Source: Lacrimispora sinapis (GTDB taxonomy: Bacteria; Bacillota; Clostridia; Lachnospirales; Lachnospiraceae). Taken from it: a stretch of DNA of 64,000 nucleotides. The notes below the pieces were generated by a model. The model was not told where the DNA came from and did no database searches. It worked only from the letters and a program-made list of their open reading frames with translations. This document shows positions 7,433-15,922 of the stretch, one piece after another (the stretch's first letter is position 1; every line of letters starts with the position of its first letter). The position numbers were made by a program, and so were the translations under genes. The stretch lies in contig NZ_CP141832.1 in assembly GCF_043633585.1 (NCBI RefSeq), forward strand, positions 3,348,001 to 3,412,000, in the 5' to 3' direction.

Positions 7433-9743
7433 ACCCAAAGGTGTAAAGTCTGCACAGGACAGTATCCCTTACCGTCATATCTTCCCCGATGGTATCTGTC
7501 ATGTGGGTGATAAGCTCTACACCAAAACCCTGCAATTTGATGACATCAATTATCAGATTGCACAGAACGAGGACAAGACCGCCATTTTTGAAAGTTGGTG
7601 CGACTTCCTCAATTACTTTGACAGCACAATCAAATTTCAGCTCACATTCTTAAACACCACAGCGAATACAAAGGACTTTGAAAAAAGCGTGTTCATCGCT
7701 CCGCAGGCAGATGATTTCGACAGTATCCGAACAGAGTACAGTGAGATGCTGCACAATCAGCTTGCAAGGGGCAACAACGGACTCGTGAAAACAAAATACC
7801 TTACCTTTGGTATTGAAGCCGAGAATATCAAAATCGCCAAGCCCCGTCTTGAACGCATTGAAAATGACCTGTGGAACGCATTTAAGCGATTGGGTGTGCA
7901 TCTCACCTCCCTTGACGGAAAACAACGGTTAAAGCTCATGCACAATATCCTTAGAATGAGTGGCAATGCCCCCTTTTCCTTTGAATGGAACTGGCTTGCA
8001 CCCTCGGGGCTTAGTACAAAGGACTTTATCGCCCCGTCCTCTTTTGAGTTTAAGGAGAAAGGCACATTCAGAACAGGCGATAAATACGGTGCGGTATCCT
8101 TTTTGCAGATACTCGCCCCCGAGCTGAACGACCGTGTACTGTCCGACTTTTTGGAAATGGAAAGCAACCTCGTCGTTACCATGCACATTCAGTCGGTAGA
8201 CCAAATAAAAGCAATCAAAACTATTAAGCGTAAAATTACAGACCTCGACAAAATGAAGATTGAGGAACAGAAAAAGGCTGTTCGTGCAGGCTATGACATG
8301 GACATCATTCCGTCAGACCTTGCCACCTATGGCGGTGAAGCCAAAAAACTCCTTACCGACCTGCAAAGCCGAAACGAGCGAATGTTTTTAATCACATTCC
8401 TTGTGCTGAATACCGCCGACAGCAAAAAGGAACTGGACAATATCCTGCTCCAAGCAAGCGGCATTGCCAACAAGCACAACTGCACCCTCATAAGGCTTGA
8501 TTATCAGCAGGAACAAGGCTTTATGACTTCCTTACCCCTCGGAAAAAATCTTGTACCCATACAGAGGAGCTTGACCACCTCAAGCACCGCTATTTTTGTG
8601 CCTTTTACCACACAGGAGCTTTTTCAGTCGGGCGGCGAAGCCTTATACTATGGCTTAAACGCTCTGTCAAGCAACCTCATCATGGTAGACCGAAAGCAGC
8701 TCAAAAACCCCAACGGGCTTATCCTCGGTACACCCGGCAGTGGTAAATCCTTTGCCGCCAAGCGAGAAATTACCAATGTATTTCTGATTACCACCGATGA
8801 CATCATCGTGTGCGACCCCGAGGGTGAATATTTTTCCCTTGTGCAAAGGCTCAAAGGACAGGTTATCAAGATATCGCCCACAAGTAGCCAGTACATCAAC
8901 CCTATGGACATCAACCTCAACTACTCTGAGGACGATAGCCCTCTTGCACTAAAGAGCGATTTTATCCTCTCCTTGTGTGAGCTGATTGTCGGCGGTAAAG
9001 AGGGATTGACCCCTGTGGAAAAATCCATTATTGACCGCTGTGTTACTCTCGTTTATGCAGAATACCTTGCCGACCCCGACCCTGCCAAAATGCCAATTTT
9101 GGGTGACCTTTACGATGCCTTAGGCAGACAGGAGGAAAAAGAAGCAAAGCATATCCGTTCTGCTCTTGAAATCTATGTCACAGGTAGTCTTAGCGTGTTC
9201 AACCACAGGACAAATGTGGATATTACAAACCGTACTGTCTGCTACGATATTAAGGAATTGGGTAAACAGCTTAAAAAGCTCGGTATGTTAATCGTCCAAG
9301 ACCAAGTGTGGAACAGAGTAACCATAAACCGTGCAGAGAAACGCTCCACTCGCTACTATATGGACGAGTTTCATTTGCTACTCAAAGAGGAACAAACCGC
9401 CGCCTACTCGGTGGAGATTTGGAAACGCTTTCGTAAATGGGGCGGTATTCCCACAGCGATTACGCAGAACATCAAAGACCTGCTAGCCTCTCGAGAAGTG
9501 GAGAACATCTTTGAAAACTCCGACTTTGTGTATATGCTCAACCAAGCGGCAGGCGATAGGCAGATACTTGCCAAACAGCTTAATATTTCCCCTCATCAGC
9601 TCTCTTATGTGACAGGCAGCGGTGTTGGTGAGGGTTTGTTGTTCTATGGTAATGTCATTTTGCCTTTCGTGGATAAATTCCCGAAGAACACTGAGCTTTA
9701 CAGCATTATGACTACCAAGTTGGACGAAACCAAACAGGAGTAA
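7347..9743 (+). CDS. VirB4/TraE-family conjugation ATPase
   Basis: 798 aa, normal for VirB4-like proteins of Tn1549-type ICEs. It starts at TTG 7347 behind GGAGGTAAATCAAA, overlapping the end of prgI by 86 bases. Walker A GTPGSGKS at about residues 461-468 and Walker B RYYMDEFHLLL around 670-680. It energises assembly and DNA transport in the type IV secretion system. The frame is intact. Confidence 0.95.
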   Translation: MSKIEKKPIKLTRVEKQSIASAVQRANNKPKGVKSAQDSIPYRHIFPDGICHVGDKLYTKTLQFDDINYQIAQNEDKTAIFESWCDFLNYFDSTIKFQLTFLNTTANTKDFEKSVFIAPQADDFDSIRTEYSEMLHNQLARGNNGLVKTKYLTFGIEAENIKIAKPRLERIENDLWNAFKRLGVHLTSLDGKQRLKLMHNILRMSGNAPFSFEWNWLAPSGLSTKDFIAPSSFEFKEKGTFRTGDKYGAVSFLQILAPELNDRVLSDFLEMESNLVVTMHIQSVDQIKAIKTIKRKITDLDKMKIEEQKKAVRAGYDMDIIPSDLATYGGEAKKLLTDLQSRNERMFLITFLVLNTADSKKELDNILLQASGIANKHNCTLIRLDYQQEQGFMTSLPLGKNLVPIQRSLTTSSTAIFVPFTTQELFQSGGEALYYGLNALSSNLIMVDRKQLKNPNGLILGTPGSGKSFAAKREITNVFLITTDDIIVCDPEGEYFSLVQRLKGQVIKISPTSSQYINPMDINLNYSEDDSPLALKSDFILSLCELIVGGKEGLTPVEKSIIDRCVTLVYAEYLADPDPAKMPILGDLYDALGRQEEKEAKHIRSALEIYVTGSLSVFNHRTNVDITNRTVCYDIKELGKQLKKLGMLIVQDQVWNRVTINRAEKRSTRYYMDEFHLLLKEEQTAAYSVEIWKRFRKWGGIPTAITQNIKDLLASREVENIFENSDFVYMLNQAAGDRQILAKQLNISPHQLSYVTGSGVGEGLLFYGNVILPFVDKFPKNTELYSIMTTKLDETKQE

Positions 9744-9755
9744 AGGCGGTGTGCG

Positions 9756-11519
9756 ATGAAAAAACAATCAAGACTGCAATTTACCGAAGAAGAACGAGCC
9801 GACCCGACCTTAGAAAAGCCCATAGCAAAATCAGAAAAAGCGGCTGATAAACTGGAAAAAGCACAAACCAATATACCGAAGAAAACAGTAAAAACCAAAG
9901 AACGCACCGTTGATGCCGACACTGGCAAAAAGACGGTGCGTTTGCATTTTGAGGAAGTGGATAAGCCAAAGCCGCCCTCAAAACTTGAGCATGGCATTAA
10001 AAAAGCTCCCGAGAGGGCTGTCCTGTCTGCTGTACATAAGAAAATCAGCGAAGATGAGCAGGACAATGTGGGGCTTGAAGCCGCACACGGCACCGAAAAG
10101 GCAGGTGAATTTGCTGTACACCGTATTCAAAGTGCCTATCACTCCCACAAGCTGAAGCCCTACCGCACACTGGCAAAGGCAGAGAAAAAGAGCATACAAG
10201 CCGATGTGAATGTCCTTTACAAGAAAAGTATTCGGGATAACCCACAGGCGGCAAGCAACCCTATTTCTCGCTTTCAGCAAAAAAGAGGCATTAAAAAACA
10301 GTACATTGCCACACGGTACGGGAAAGGCACAAAGGCAGCACAGACCACCTCCAAGACCATAAAATCAGCGATTAAAAAAGGGGCTGACACGGTATCAAAG
10401 GCAGTATCGGCGGTTGCTAAAAAACCAAAAGTATTGCTCATTCTACTTGCCCTATTTTTGATGATTACCTTAATTGCCGGGGCGGTTTCTTCCTGCTCGG
10501 TCATGTTTCAAGGGGCAATAACCAATGTGGTATCAACCTCTTACACTTCCGAAAACGAGGAACTTATTGCTGTCAACAACAACTACACATCACTTGAAAC
10601 AGCGTTGCAGGCACAGATTAACAACATCGAAAGGGATTATCCCGATTATGATGAGTACCGCTATGACTTAGACACCATAGCACACGACCCTCATCAGCTT
10701 GCATCTTACCTTACCGCCTTACTGCAATATTTCAAGGCAAGCGAGGTGCAGAGCAAATTACAGAGGGTGTTTGAAAAGCAATACAAACTCACGCTGACCG
10801 AAACCGTAGAGGTACGCTATCGCACCGAAACGAGGACGGACACATGGACAGACGAGGACGGAAATACCCACTCCGACACCTACACTGTGGAAGTCCCCTA
10901 TGATTACTACATTTTAAATGTCAGCCTAACCAATAGCGGCATAAATGCTGTTGCAAACAGCCTGCTCACACCCGAACAGCTCCAAATGTATAATGTCTAT
11001 CTGCAAACGAAAGGCAATAAACCGCTGCTCTTTGGCGGCGGATCTATTGACGGTAGCCCATCCACTGATTTAAGCGGTGTTGATTTTGTCAATGGCGAAA
11101 GACCGGGCAATCAAAATATCGTGGACATTGCAAAATCACAGGTGAGCAATGTGGGCGGTCAGCCCTATTGGTCATGGTACGGGTTTGACTACCGTGTGGA
11201 ATGGTGTGCCTGCTTTGTGTCATGGGTACTTAACCAAGCAGGGTATTCCGAGCCTAAGTTTGCCGCCTGTCAAAGTCAAGGTATCCCTTACTTCTCGTCT
11301 AAGGGACGATGGGCAAACAGAGGATACAAGGACATTGCCCCCGGCGATGTTATCTTCTTCGATTGGGAGGGCGATGGCAGCTCCGACCATGTGGGTATTG
11401 TTATCGGCACAGACGGAAACCGTGTTTACACCGTTGAGGGCAATAGCGGCGATGCCTGCAAAATCAGAGATTATGACCTTAACAGCAGTGTGATTATGGG
11501 CTACGGGCTTATGAATTAA
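9756..11519 (+). CDS. CHAP-domain cell-wall hydrolase of the conjugation system (CD1108 type)
   Basis: 587 aa. A long charged cytoplasmic N-terminus rich in Lys and Glu is followed by one membrane segment (KVLLILLALFLMITLIAGA, about residues 226-244), an extracellular region and a C-terminal CHAP/NlpC-type domain. The domain has the catalytic Cys in VEWCACFVSWVL and His in SSDHVGIVIG. It plays the VirB1-like role, opening peptidoglycan for the transfer channel. Position right after virB4 agrees. Confidence 0.9.
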   Translation: MKKQSRLQFTEEERADPTLEKPIAKSEKAADKLEKAQTNIPKKTVKTKERTVDADTGKKTVRLHFEEVDKPKPPSKLEHGIKKAPERAVLSAVHKKISEDEQDNVGLEAAHGTEKAGEFAVHRIQSAYHSHKLKPYRTLAKAEKKSIQADVNVLYKKSIRDNPQAASNPISRFQQKRGIKKQYIATRYGKGTKAAQTTSKTIKSAIKKGADTVSKAVSAVAKKPKVLLILLALFLMITLIAGAVSSCSVMFQGAITNVVSTSYTSENEELIAVNNNYTSLETALQAQINNIERDYPDYDEYRYDLDTIAHDPHQLASYLTALLQYFKASEVQSKLQRVFEKQYKLTLTETVEVRYRTETRTDTWTDEDGNTHSDTYTVEVPYDYYILNVSLTNSGINAVANSLLTPEQLQMYNVYLQTKGNKPLLFGGGSIDGSPSTDLSGVDFVNGERPGNQNIVDIAKSQVSNVGGQPYWSWYGFDYRVEWCACFVSWVLNQAGYSEPKFAACQSQGIPYFSSKGRWANRGYKDIAPGDVIFFDWEGDGSSDHVGIVIGTDGNRVYTVEGNSGDACKIRDYDLNSSVIMGYGLMN

Positions 11520-11531
11520 GGAGGAAACTAT

Positions 11532-11783
11532 TTGAACGTAAAACTAAAAAAAGTGATTTCCGATTTGAAGAAAATCGAGGATAAAATCGGACTTTTGCAA
11601 GGGAAATGGGAAGAACTGAACAAGCAAAAAACCGAGTTTGAAAACCTTGAAATTATCGGACTTATCCGAGGTGCGAAAATCAGCACAGAAAATTTAACCG
11701 ATGTTATCACGGCGTACCGCAACAAAAGCGGTGTGCCTTTTTCATCTGAAAAACAGGAGGAAAACAAGAATGAAGAAAACTAA
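11532..11783 (+). CDS. DUF4315 family protein
   Basis: 83-aa protein from TTG 11532 behind AAGGAGGAAACTA. The N-terminal half is a predicted coiled coil (KKVISDLKKIEDKIGLLQGK), followed by LEIIGLIRGAKIS. DUF4315 proteins occupy this site in Tn1549-like ICEs. The 3' end overlaps the start of the next gene by 14 bases. Function is not known. Confidence 0.8.
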   Translation: MNVKLKKVISDLKKIEDKIGLLQGKWEELNKQKTEFENLEIIGLIRGAKISTENLTDVITAYRNKSGVPFSSEKQEENKNEEN

Positions 11784-12486
11784 AATCCGTATTTTTGCCG
11801 CTTTACTTATGACGGTGCTTTGCATGACCGCCTTTTCCACCACTGCTTTTGCAGGCGGTGGCGAGGATACTACCGAGCCGACACCCGAAGTGACCGAAAC
11901 ACCCACCCCCTCTGTTCCTCTCACTCCCGAGGGCAACTTGACCCTTGTGGACGATGTGGAACGAACAGACGAGATTGATAAGCAGTTTATCACCGCAGTA
12001 TCCAAAAATGGCAACTATTTTTATCTCGTTATCGACCGTGCAGGCAAAGAAGATAATGTTTACCTTTTGAACATGGTGGACGAAGCAGACCTGCTTGCCC
12101 TCATGGAAGATGCTCCCACTGAGCCGAAAGTCTGCTCCTGCAAGGATAAATGCGAAGTCGGTGCGGTCAATGCCGATTGTTCTGTGTGCAGTGAAGATAA
12201 ATCAAAATGTACAGGAAAAGCTACCGAAGCCACCGAGCCTGCGGAGCCACATCCCCAAAAAGAAAAAGGCAGTCAAATGGGAATTGTGGTGCTTCTTCTT
12301 GTATTCGGTTTAGTGGGCGGCGGTGCTTTCTATTACTTCAAGGTGGTAAAAAACAAAGCGAAGCCACAGAGCAATCCCAATATGAACGAGTATGATTACA
12401 GCGATGATGAGGACGAGGACGAATATGAGCCGACCTCTGAGGAACAGGAGGATACTCCCGAAGAAAGTGAGGATGATACCCAGTGA
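11770..12486 (+). CDS. DUF4366 secreted/membrane-anchored protein (CD1107 type)
   Basis: 238 aa from ATG 11770, after AACAGGAGGAAAACAAG. It has an N-terminal signal peptide (KIRIFAALLMTVLCMTAFS, cleavage near AFA-GGG), a Pro/Thr-rich stretch, a globular region, a Cys-rich segment CSCKDKCEVGAVNADC, a membrane helix (GIVVLLLVFGLVGGGAFYYF) and a very acidic tail (DEDEDEYEP). This is the standard ICE protein following DUF4315. It is probably a surface component of the transfer machinery; no activity is known. Confidence 0.85.
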   Translation: MKKTKIRIFAALLMTVLCMTAFSTTAFAGGGEDTTEPTPEVTETPTPSVPLTPEGNLTLVDDVERTDEIDKQFITAVSKNGNYFYLVIDRAGKEDNVYLLNMVDEADLLALMEDAPTEPKVCSCKDKCEVGAVNADCSVCSEDKSKCTGKATEATEPAEPHPQKEKGSQMGIVVLLLVFGLVGGGAFYYFKVVKNKAKPQSNPNMNEYDYSDDEDEDEYEPTSEEQEDTPEESEDDTQ

Positions 12487-12647
12487 AATATTTTACCGAC
12501 AGTGCCTATGAAAGAATGATGATGCAAAAGCCCCAGTGTTCGCCGCCCCCTGTCACCGACAGACCACCGAAAAAAGAGCAAAAAATCCGTAAGCTTATTA
12601 TTGTACATGAGAAAAAGAAAGAAAAAAGCGAAACATCCTTCTTATAG
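12483..12647 (+). CDS. Small ICE protein, 54 aa, probably shortened
   Basis: GTG 12483 overlaps the preceding stop region. The product begins VKYFTDSAYERMMMQKP, as small proteins at this ICE site do, and continues Pro- and Lys-rich. The stop at 12645-12647 falls inside the hairpin at 12628-12657. Related proteins I recall are longer and Cys-rich, so this one may be truncated. Function is not known. Confidence 0.5.
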   Translation: MKYFTDSAYERMMMQKPQCSPPPVTDRPPKKEQKIRKLIIVHEKKKEKSETSFL

Positions 12648-12657
12648 AATGTTTCGC
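12628..12657 (-). terminator. Terminator, minus direction
   Basis: GCGAAACAT (12628-12636) pairs with ATGTTTCGC (12649-12657). On the minus strand it is followed by TTTTTTC, so it works best for the minus-strand small ORF. Confidence 0.6.
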
Positions 12658-12758
12658 TCCTTATAAGCTCTCGGGGACAGGCAACTCCCCACCGCAAAAT
12701 TCAATACCATAGCCCAAACTGATTTGATAACACTTGACACAAACAGGCTAATTTTCAT
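12642..12758 (-). CDS. Small hydrophobic protein on the opposite strand (38 aa)
   Basis: ATG 12758 on the minus strand follows AAAAAAGGAGTGGTGTCT, a strong ribosome site. The product MKISLFVSSVIKSVWAMV... has one hydrophobic stretch and a basic tail ending KERNIL. It opposes the transfer operon, ends at the terminator 12628-12657, and lies mostly within the CTTATAAG-bounded segment. Size and shape resemble type I toxin peptides, but no antitoxin RNA is demonstrated. Confidence 0.35.
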   Translation of the reverse strand: MKISLFVSSVIKSVWAMVLNFAVGSCLSPRAYKERNIL

Positions 12759-12913
12759 AGACACCACTCCTTTTTTGTTTTGGAATTGAGTTGTTAGGCT
12801 CAAATATCTGATAGCTGAAGCAAACAATAAAAAGATTAGGGCTATGAGTATGAATTTCAAAGAAAAAAAGTTGCCGTATTCCCACGGGGATGCTATCCCC
12901 GACAACTTATAAG
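12660..12913. repeat. Segment bounded by CTTATAAG with inverted hairpin ends
   Basis: The palindrome CTTATAAG occurs at 12660-12667 and 12906-12913. Just inside each copy, in opposite orientation, is a (C)TCGGGGA... hairpin with a matching TCCCC arm (12671-12690 and 12887-12902). The ~238-bp interior holds the 38-aa minus-strand ORF. The layout suggests a small non-autonomous element with an 8-bp target duplication, or a structured regulatory region. Apart from these signals nothing is seen between 12648 and topB. Confidence 0.35.
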
Positions 12914-12970
12914 TCTACTACCATTATATCATTTAAACCTATAAAAACAATAGAAAGTAAGAGGTGTTAT

Positions 12971-15037
12971 ATGCAATTAGTCATAGCAGAAAAACCAAGC
13001 GTTGCACAGAGCATTGCAAAGATACTCGGTGCAACAAGCCGTAAGGACGGATATACCGAGGGCAACAATTACATTGTTTCGTGGTGTGTAGGGCATTTGG
13101 TGGAGCTTGCCCCTGCCGACAGCTACGATGAAAAATATGCCAAGTGGAGGTATGGGGATTTACCCATACTTCCTGCCCTTTGGCAATACCAAGTTTCAAG
13201 CAGTACCAAAAAGCAGTTTGATGTGCTGAAAAAACTGTTAAACGGCAGCCGAGTGGACAGCGTAATATGTGCCACCGATGCAGGGCGAGAGGGTGAGCTT
13301 ATCTTCCGTCTTGTCTACGATAAAGCAAAGTGCAAAAAGCCAATTAAAAGGCTTTGGATTTCCTCTCTTGAGGATACCGCCATTCAAAAGGGCTTTGAAA
13401 ATCTCAAGGACGGGAAAGAATACGATAACCTCTATGAAGCTGCCCTGTGCAGGGCAAAAGCCGATTGGATTGTGGGTATCAATGCCACTCGGCTGTTTTC
13501 CGTTCTTTACAATCAGACCCTAAACATCGGGCGAGTAATGTCACCCACCCTTGCCATGATTTGTGAGCGTGATGCCGCTATCTCCGTTTTTAAGCCCGAG
13601 CCATTTTACACGGTACACCTCACCTGTAATGGCTTTTCCCTAATAGGTGAAAAGCTCAAAGACAAGGCACAGGCTACGGCAATTCTAACGGCTTGTAATG
13701 GTCAAGATGTACTCATCGAAAGCATTGAGCAAAAGGAAAAATCGGAAAAGCCCCCAAAGCTCTATGACCTCACCACCTTACAGCGTGAAGCCAATAAGCT
13801 GTTAGGCTTTACCGCCGAGCAGACCTTACAGTATGCACAGAGCCTTTATGAAAAGAAATACATCACCTATCCCCGAACTGACAGCCGATTTTTAACCGAG
13901 GATATGGAAAGCGGTATTCCCGTCTTAGCGAAAGCTACGGCGGCTTTTTTTATGCAGAGTGCCGCCGAGCTGCCTGTCAACACGGCACAGGTCATTGATA
14001 ATTCCAAAGTCAGCGACCACCATGCCATTATTCCCACCATGAACACAAAGGGGCTTGATGTGCAGAGCCTGCCGCATGGAGAGCGTGAAACGCTGTTACT
14101 CCTTGCGATACGCCTTTTGGTTGCCGTAGGCGATACCCACCGATACAGTGAAACGGTTATCACTGCAAAATGTGGTGAGTCCGTTTTCACAGCCAAAGGG
14201 AAAACCGTTCTGCAAGACGGTTTTAAGACGGTACAAAAGCTCTATAAGGGCGAACAGGAAAAAGAAGATAAAGACCAAGCCCTGCCAAGCATTGACCAGG
14301 GCGAAGTGTTTACCGCAAAGGCTGAAATTAAGGAGGGTAAAACCTCACCGCCAAAGCCTTTTACAGACGATACCCTGCTGTCCTCTATGGAAAATGCCAA
14401 CAAAGCAGAAACCGATGCAGAGCGTAAAGGTATTGGCACTCCGGCAACGAGGGCAGGCATTTTAGAAAAGCTGATTAAATCGGGGCTTGCCGAGCGTAAG
14501 GGTGATAAAAAGACCAAGTATTTTACCGCCACCCACAAAGGCACAGCCTTAATCACTGTACTGCCTGAACAGGTGCAATCCCCCTTGATGACCGCCGTGT
14601 GGGAAGAAAAGCTAAAGCTCATTGAGCGTGGGGAGCTGTCAGCCGAGGGCTTTTTACTGGAGATTGTGGGCATGACTACTGCCCTTGTAAAGACCTATGA
14701 AATGATAAAGGGAGCTGATACCCTCTTTCCTTCAGACCGTGAGAGCTTGGGGAAATGCCCTCGCTGTGGCGGTGCAGTTACCGAAAACAAAAAGGGCTTT
14801 TGCTGTTCTGACAAATCCTGTGGATTTGCCATTTGGAAAGAAAACCGCTTTTTTACGGCAAAGAAAAAAAACGTCACAAAGTCGATTGTGGCGGAGCTTC
14901 TTAAAAGCGGCAAGGTTGCTCTCACAGGCTGCTATTCCGAAAAGACAGGCAAGACCTATGATTGTGTTGTTGTCCTTGATGATACGGGCGGTCAGTATGT
15001 GAATTTCACGATGGAGTTTGGAGCGAAGAAGAAATAG
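12971..15037 (+). CDS. topB: DNA topoisomerase III (type IA)
   Basis: 688 aa from ATG 12971 behind AAGAGGTGTTAT. Toprim domain at the N-terminus (VIAEKPSVAQSIAK; acidic motif ATDAGREGELIF). The type IA core holds the active-site tyrosine in YITYPRTDS (Tyr300). A C-terminal zinc ribbon has CPRCGG and CSDKSCGFAIW. Topoisomerase III genes are standard in Tn1549-like ICEs and probably resolve DNA during transfer or replication of the element. Intact. Confidence 0.95.
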   Translation: MQLVIAEKPSVAQSIAKILGATSRKDGYTEGNNYIVSWCVGHLVELAPADSYDEKYAKWRYGDLPILPALWQYQVSSSTKKQFDVLKKLLNGSRVDSVICATDAGREGELIFRLVYDKAKCKKPIKRLWISSLEDTAIQKGFENLKDGKEYDNLYEAALCRAKADWIVGINATRLFSVLYNQTLNIGRVMSPTLAMICERDAAISVFKPEPFYTVHLTCNGFSLIGEKLKDKAQATAILTACNGQDVLIESIEQKEKSEKPPKLYDLTTLQREANKLLGFTAEQTLQYAQSLYEKKYITYPRTDSRFLTEDMESGIPVLAKATAAFFMQSAAELPVNTAQVIDNSKVSDHHAIIPTMNTKGLDVQSLPHGERETLLLLAIRLLVAVGDTHRYSETVITAKCGESVFTAKGKTVLQDGFKTVQKLYKGEQEKEDKDQALPSIDQGEVFTAKAEIKEGKTSPPKPFTDDTLLSSMENANKAETDAERKGIGTPATRAGILEKLIKSGLAERKGDKKTKYFTATHKGTALITVLPEQVQSPLMTAVWEEKLKLIERGELSAEGFLLEIVGMTTALVKTYEMIKGADTLFPSDRESLGKCPRCGGAVTENKKGFCCSDKSCGFAIWKENRFFTAKKKNVTKSIVAELLKSGKVALTGCYSEKTGKTYDCVVVLDDTGGQYVNFTMEFGAKKK

Positions 15038-15137
15038 GATATGAAAAAACAGTGGTAGTTCTGCGGGTTTTTTGGTAAAATTACAATAACGAATTGCAAC
15101 AGGCATCCATACCGCTAAATGAAAGGGAGGTATCTAC

Positions 15138-15794
15138 TTGATTGATTATGGTAGTATCTTTGTTAAATTTTCAAGTAACCAATATATAGATGATATTCAG
15201 AAAGGCAGGCTTTATTTTAATACCCTTCAACATTTTATTGATTTAGAAAAATCAAGCGGAGTTGCAGGGCAAGGGGATAAAAATGAAGCACAGTTTCCTG
15301 TATCGCAAGAGAAACGCAAAACAAAAAATATAGAAATAATTACTAATTGCACAGCGTCATATGGCTTTGAAGATTTTGGGGTTTTTTGTATATCGACTCT
15401 GAAACCATATGACAGTTGCAATGGAATGGGCAACTATAAATTTTCTGATGACCAAATACAAGAATTCAAGCTATTTGGTTGTGATTCATGTATCACTATT
15501 ACCAATATAGATGCTTTTATTTGTAGATTTATCAACGCCTGCAAGAAAAACAATTATGAATTTGCTCATGCATTTGTTACCTATGAGGAATTTTATCAGC
15601 CAAGTGAAGAATTTAAAAATCTTGCAACAGACAATCCTTTTGCAATTTGTTTTAGGAAGGATAATCGGTTTGAATTGCAGCAAGAATATAGATTTATTAT
15701 CTGTAAACACGTTGATAAGCCATTCATATTAGATGTTGGAGATATTTCTGATATCTCCAAAGTTTGCAAAAACTGCTTTCCTCAAGAAAAATAA
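15138..15794 (+). CDS. DUF2971-like cargo protein
   Basis: 218 aa from TTG 15138, seven bases after GAAAGGGAGG. The opening pattern (FVKFSSNQYIDDIQKGRLYFNTLQHF, then GDKNEAQ) and the late block FELQQEYRFII resemble DUF2971-type proteins, which occur in defence regions. The AT-rich gene stands alone between topB and the ardC-like gene, which normally adjoin, and has its own terminator. No catalytic residue can be assigned. It is probably acquired cargo of unknown function. Confidence 0.5.
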   Translation: MIDYGSIFVKFSSNQYIDDIQKGRLYFNTLQHFIDLEKSSGVAGQGDKNEAQFPVSQEKRKTKNIEIITNCTASYGFEDFGVFCISTLKPYDSCNGMGNYKFSDDQIQEFKLFGCDSCITITNIDAFICRFINACKKNNYEFAHAFVTYEEFYQPSEEFKNLATDNPFAICFRKDNRFELQQEYRFIICKHVDKPFILDVGDISDISKVCKNCFPQEK

Positions 15795-15861
15795 TTATAT
15801 GCCTATCGTCAAGATAAAAAAGATTAAACAATAATCTCAATTACAAAATATTGTTTCTGAA

Positions 15862-15892
15862 AAGCAACCACTTTAGCATGGTTGCTTTTTTT
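15862..15892 (+). terminator. Terminator after the DUF2971-like gene
   Basis: AAGCAACCA (15862-15870) pairs with TGGTTGCTT (15879-15887), followed by TTTTTTA. Strong rho-independent form. Confidence 0.85.
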
Positions 15893-15922
15893 ATACCCAA
15901 AATCAGAAAGGAGTACCCTACT

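Noticed and set aside
7650..8204. Minus-strand frames inside virB4
   Set aside because: virB4 is intact and conserved on +; these frames have no ribosome site or family pattern.
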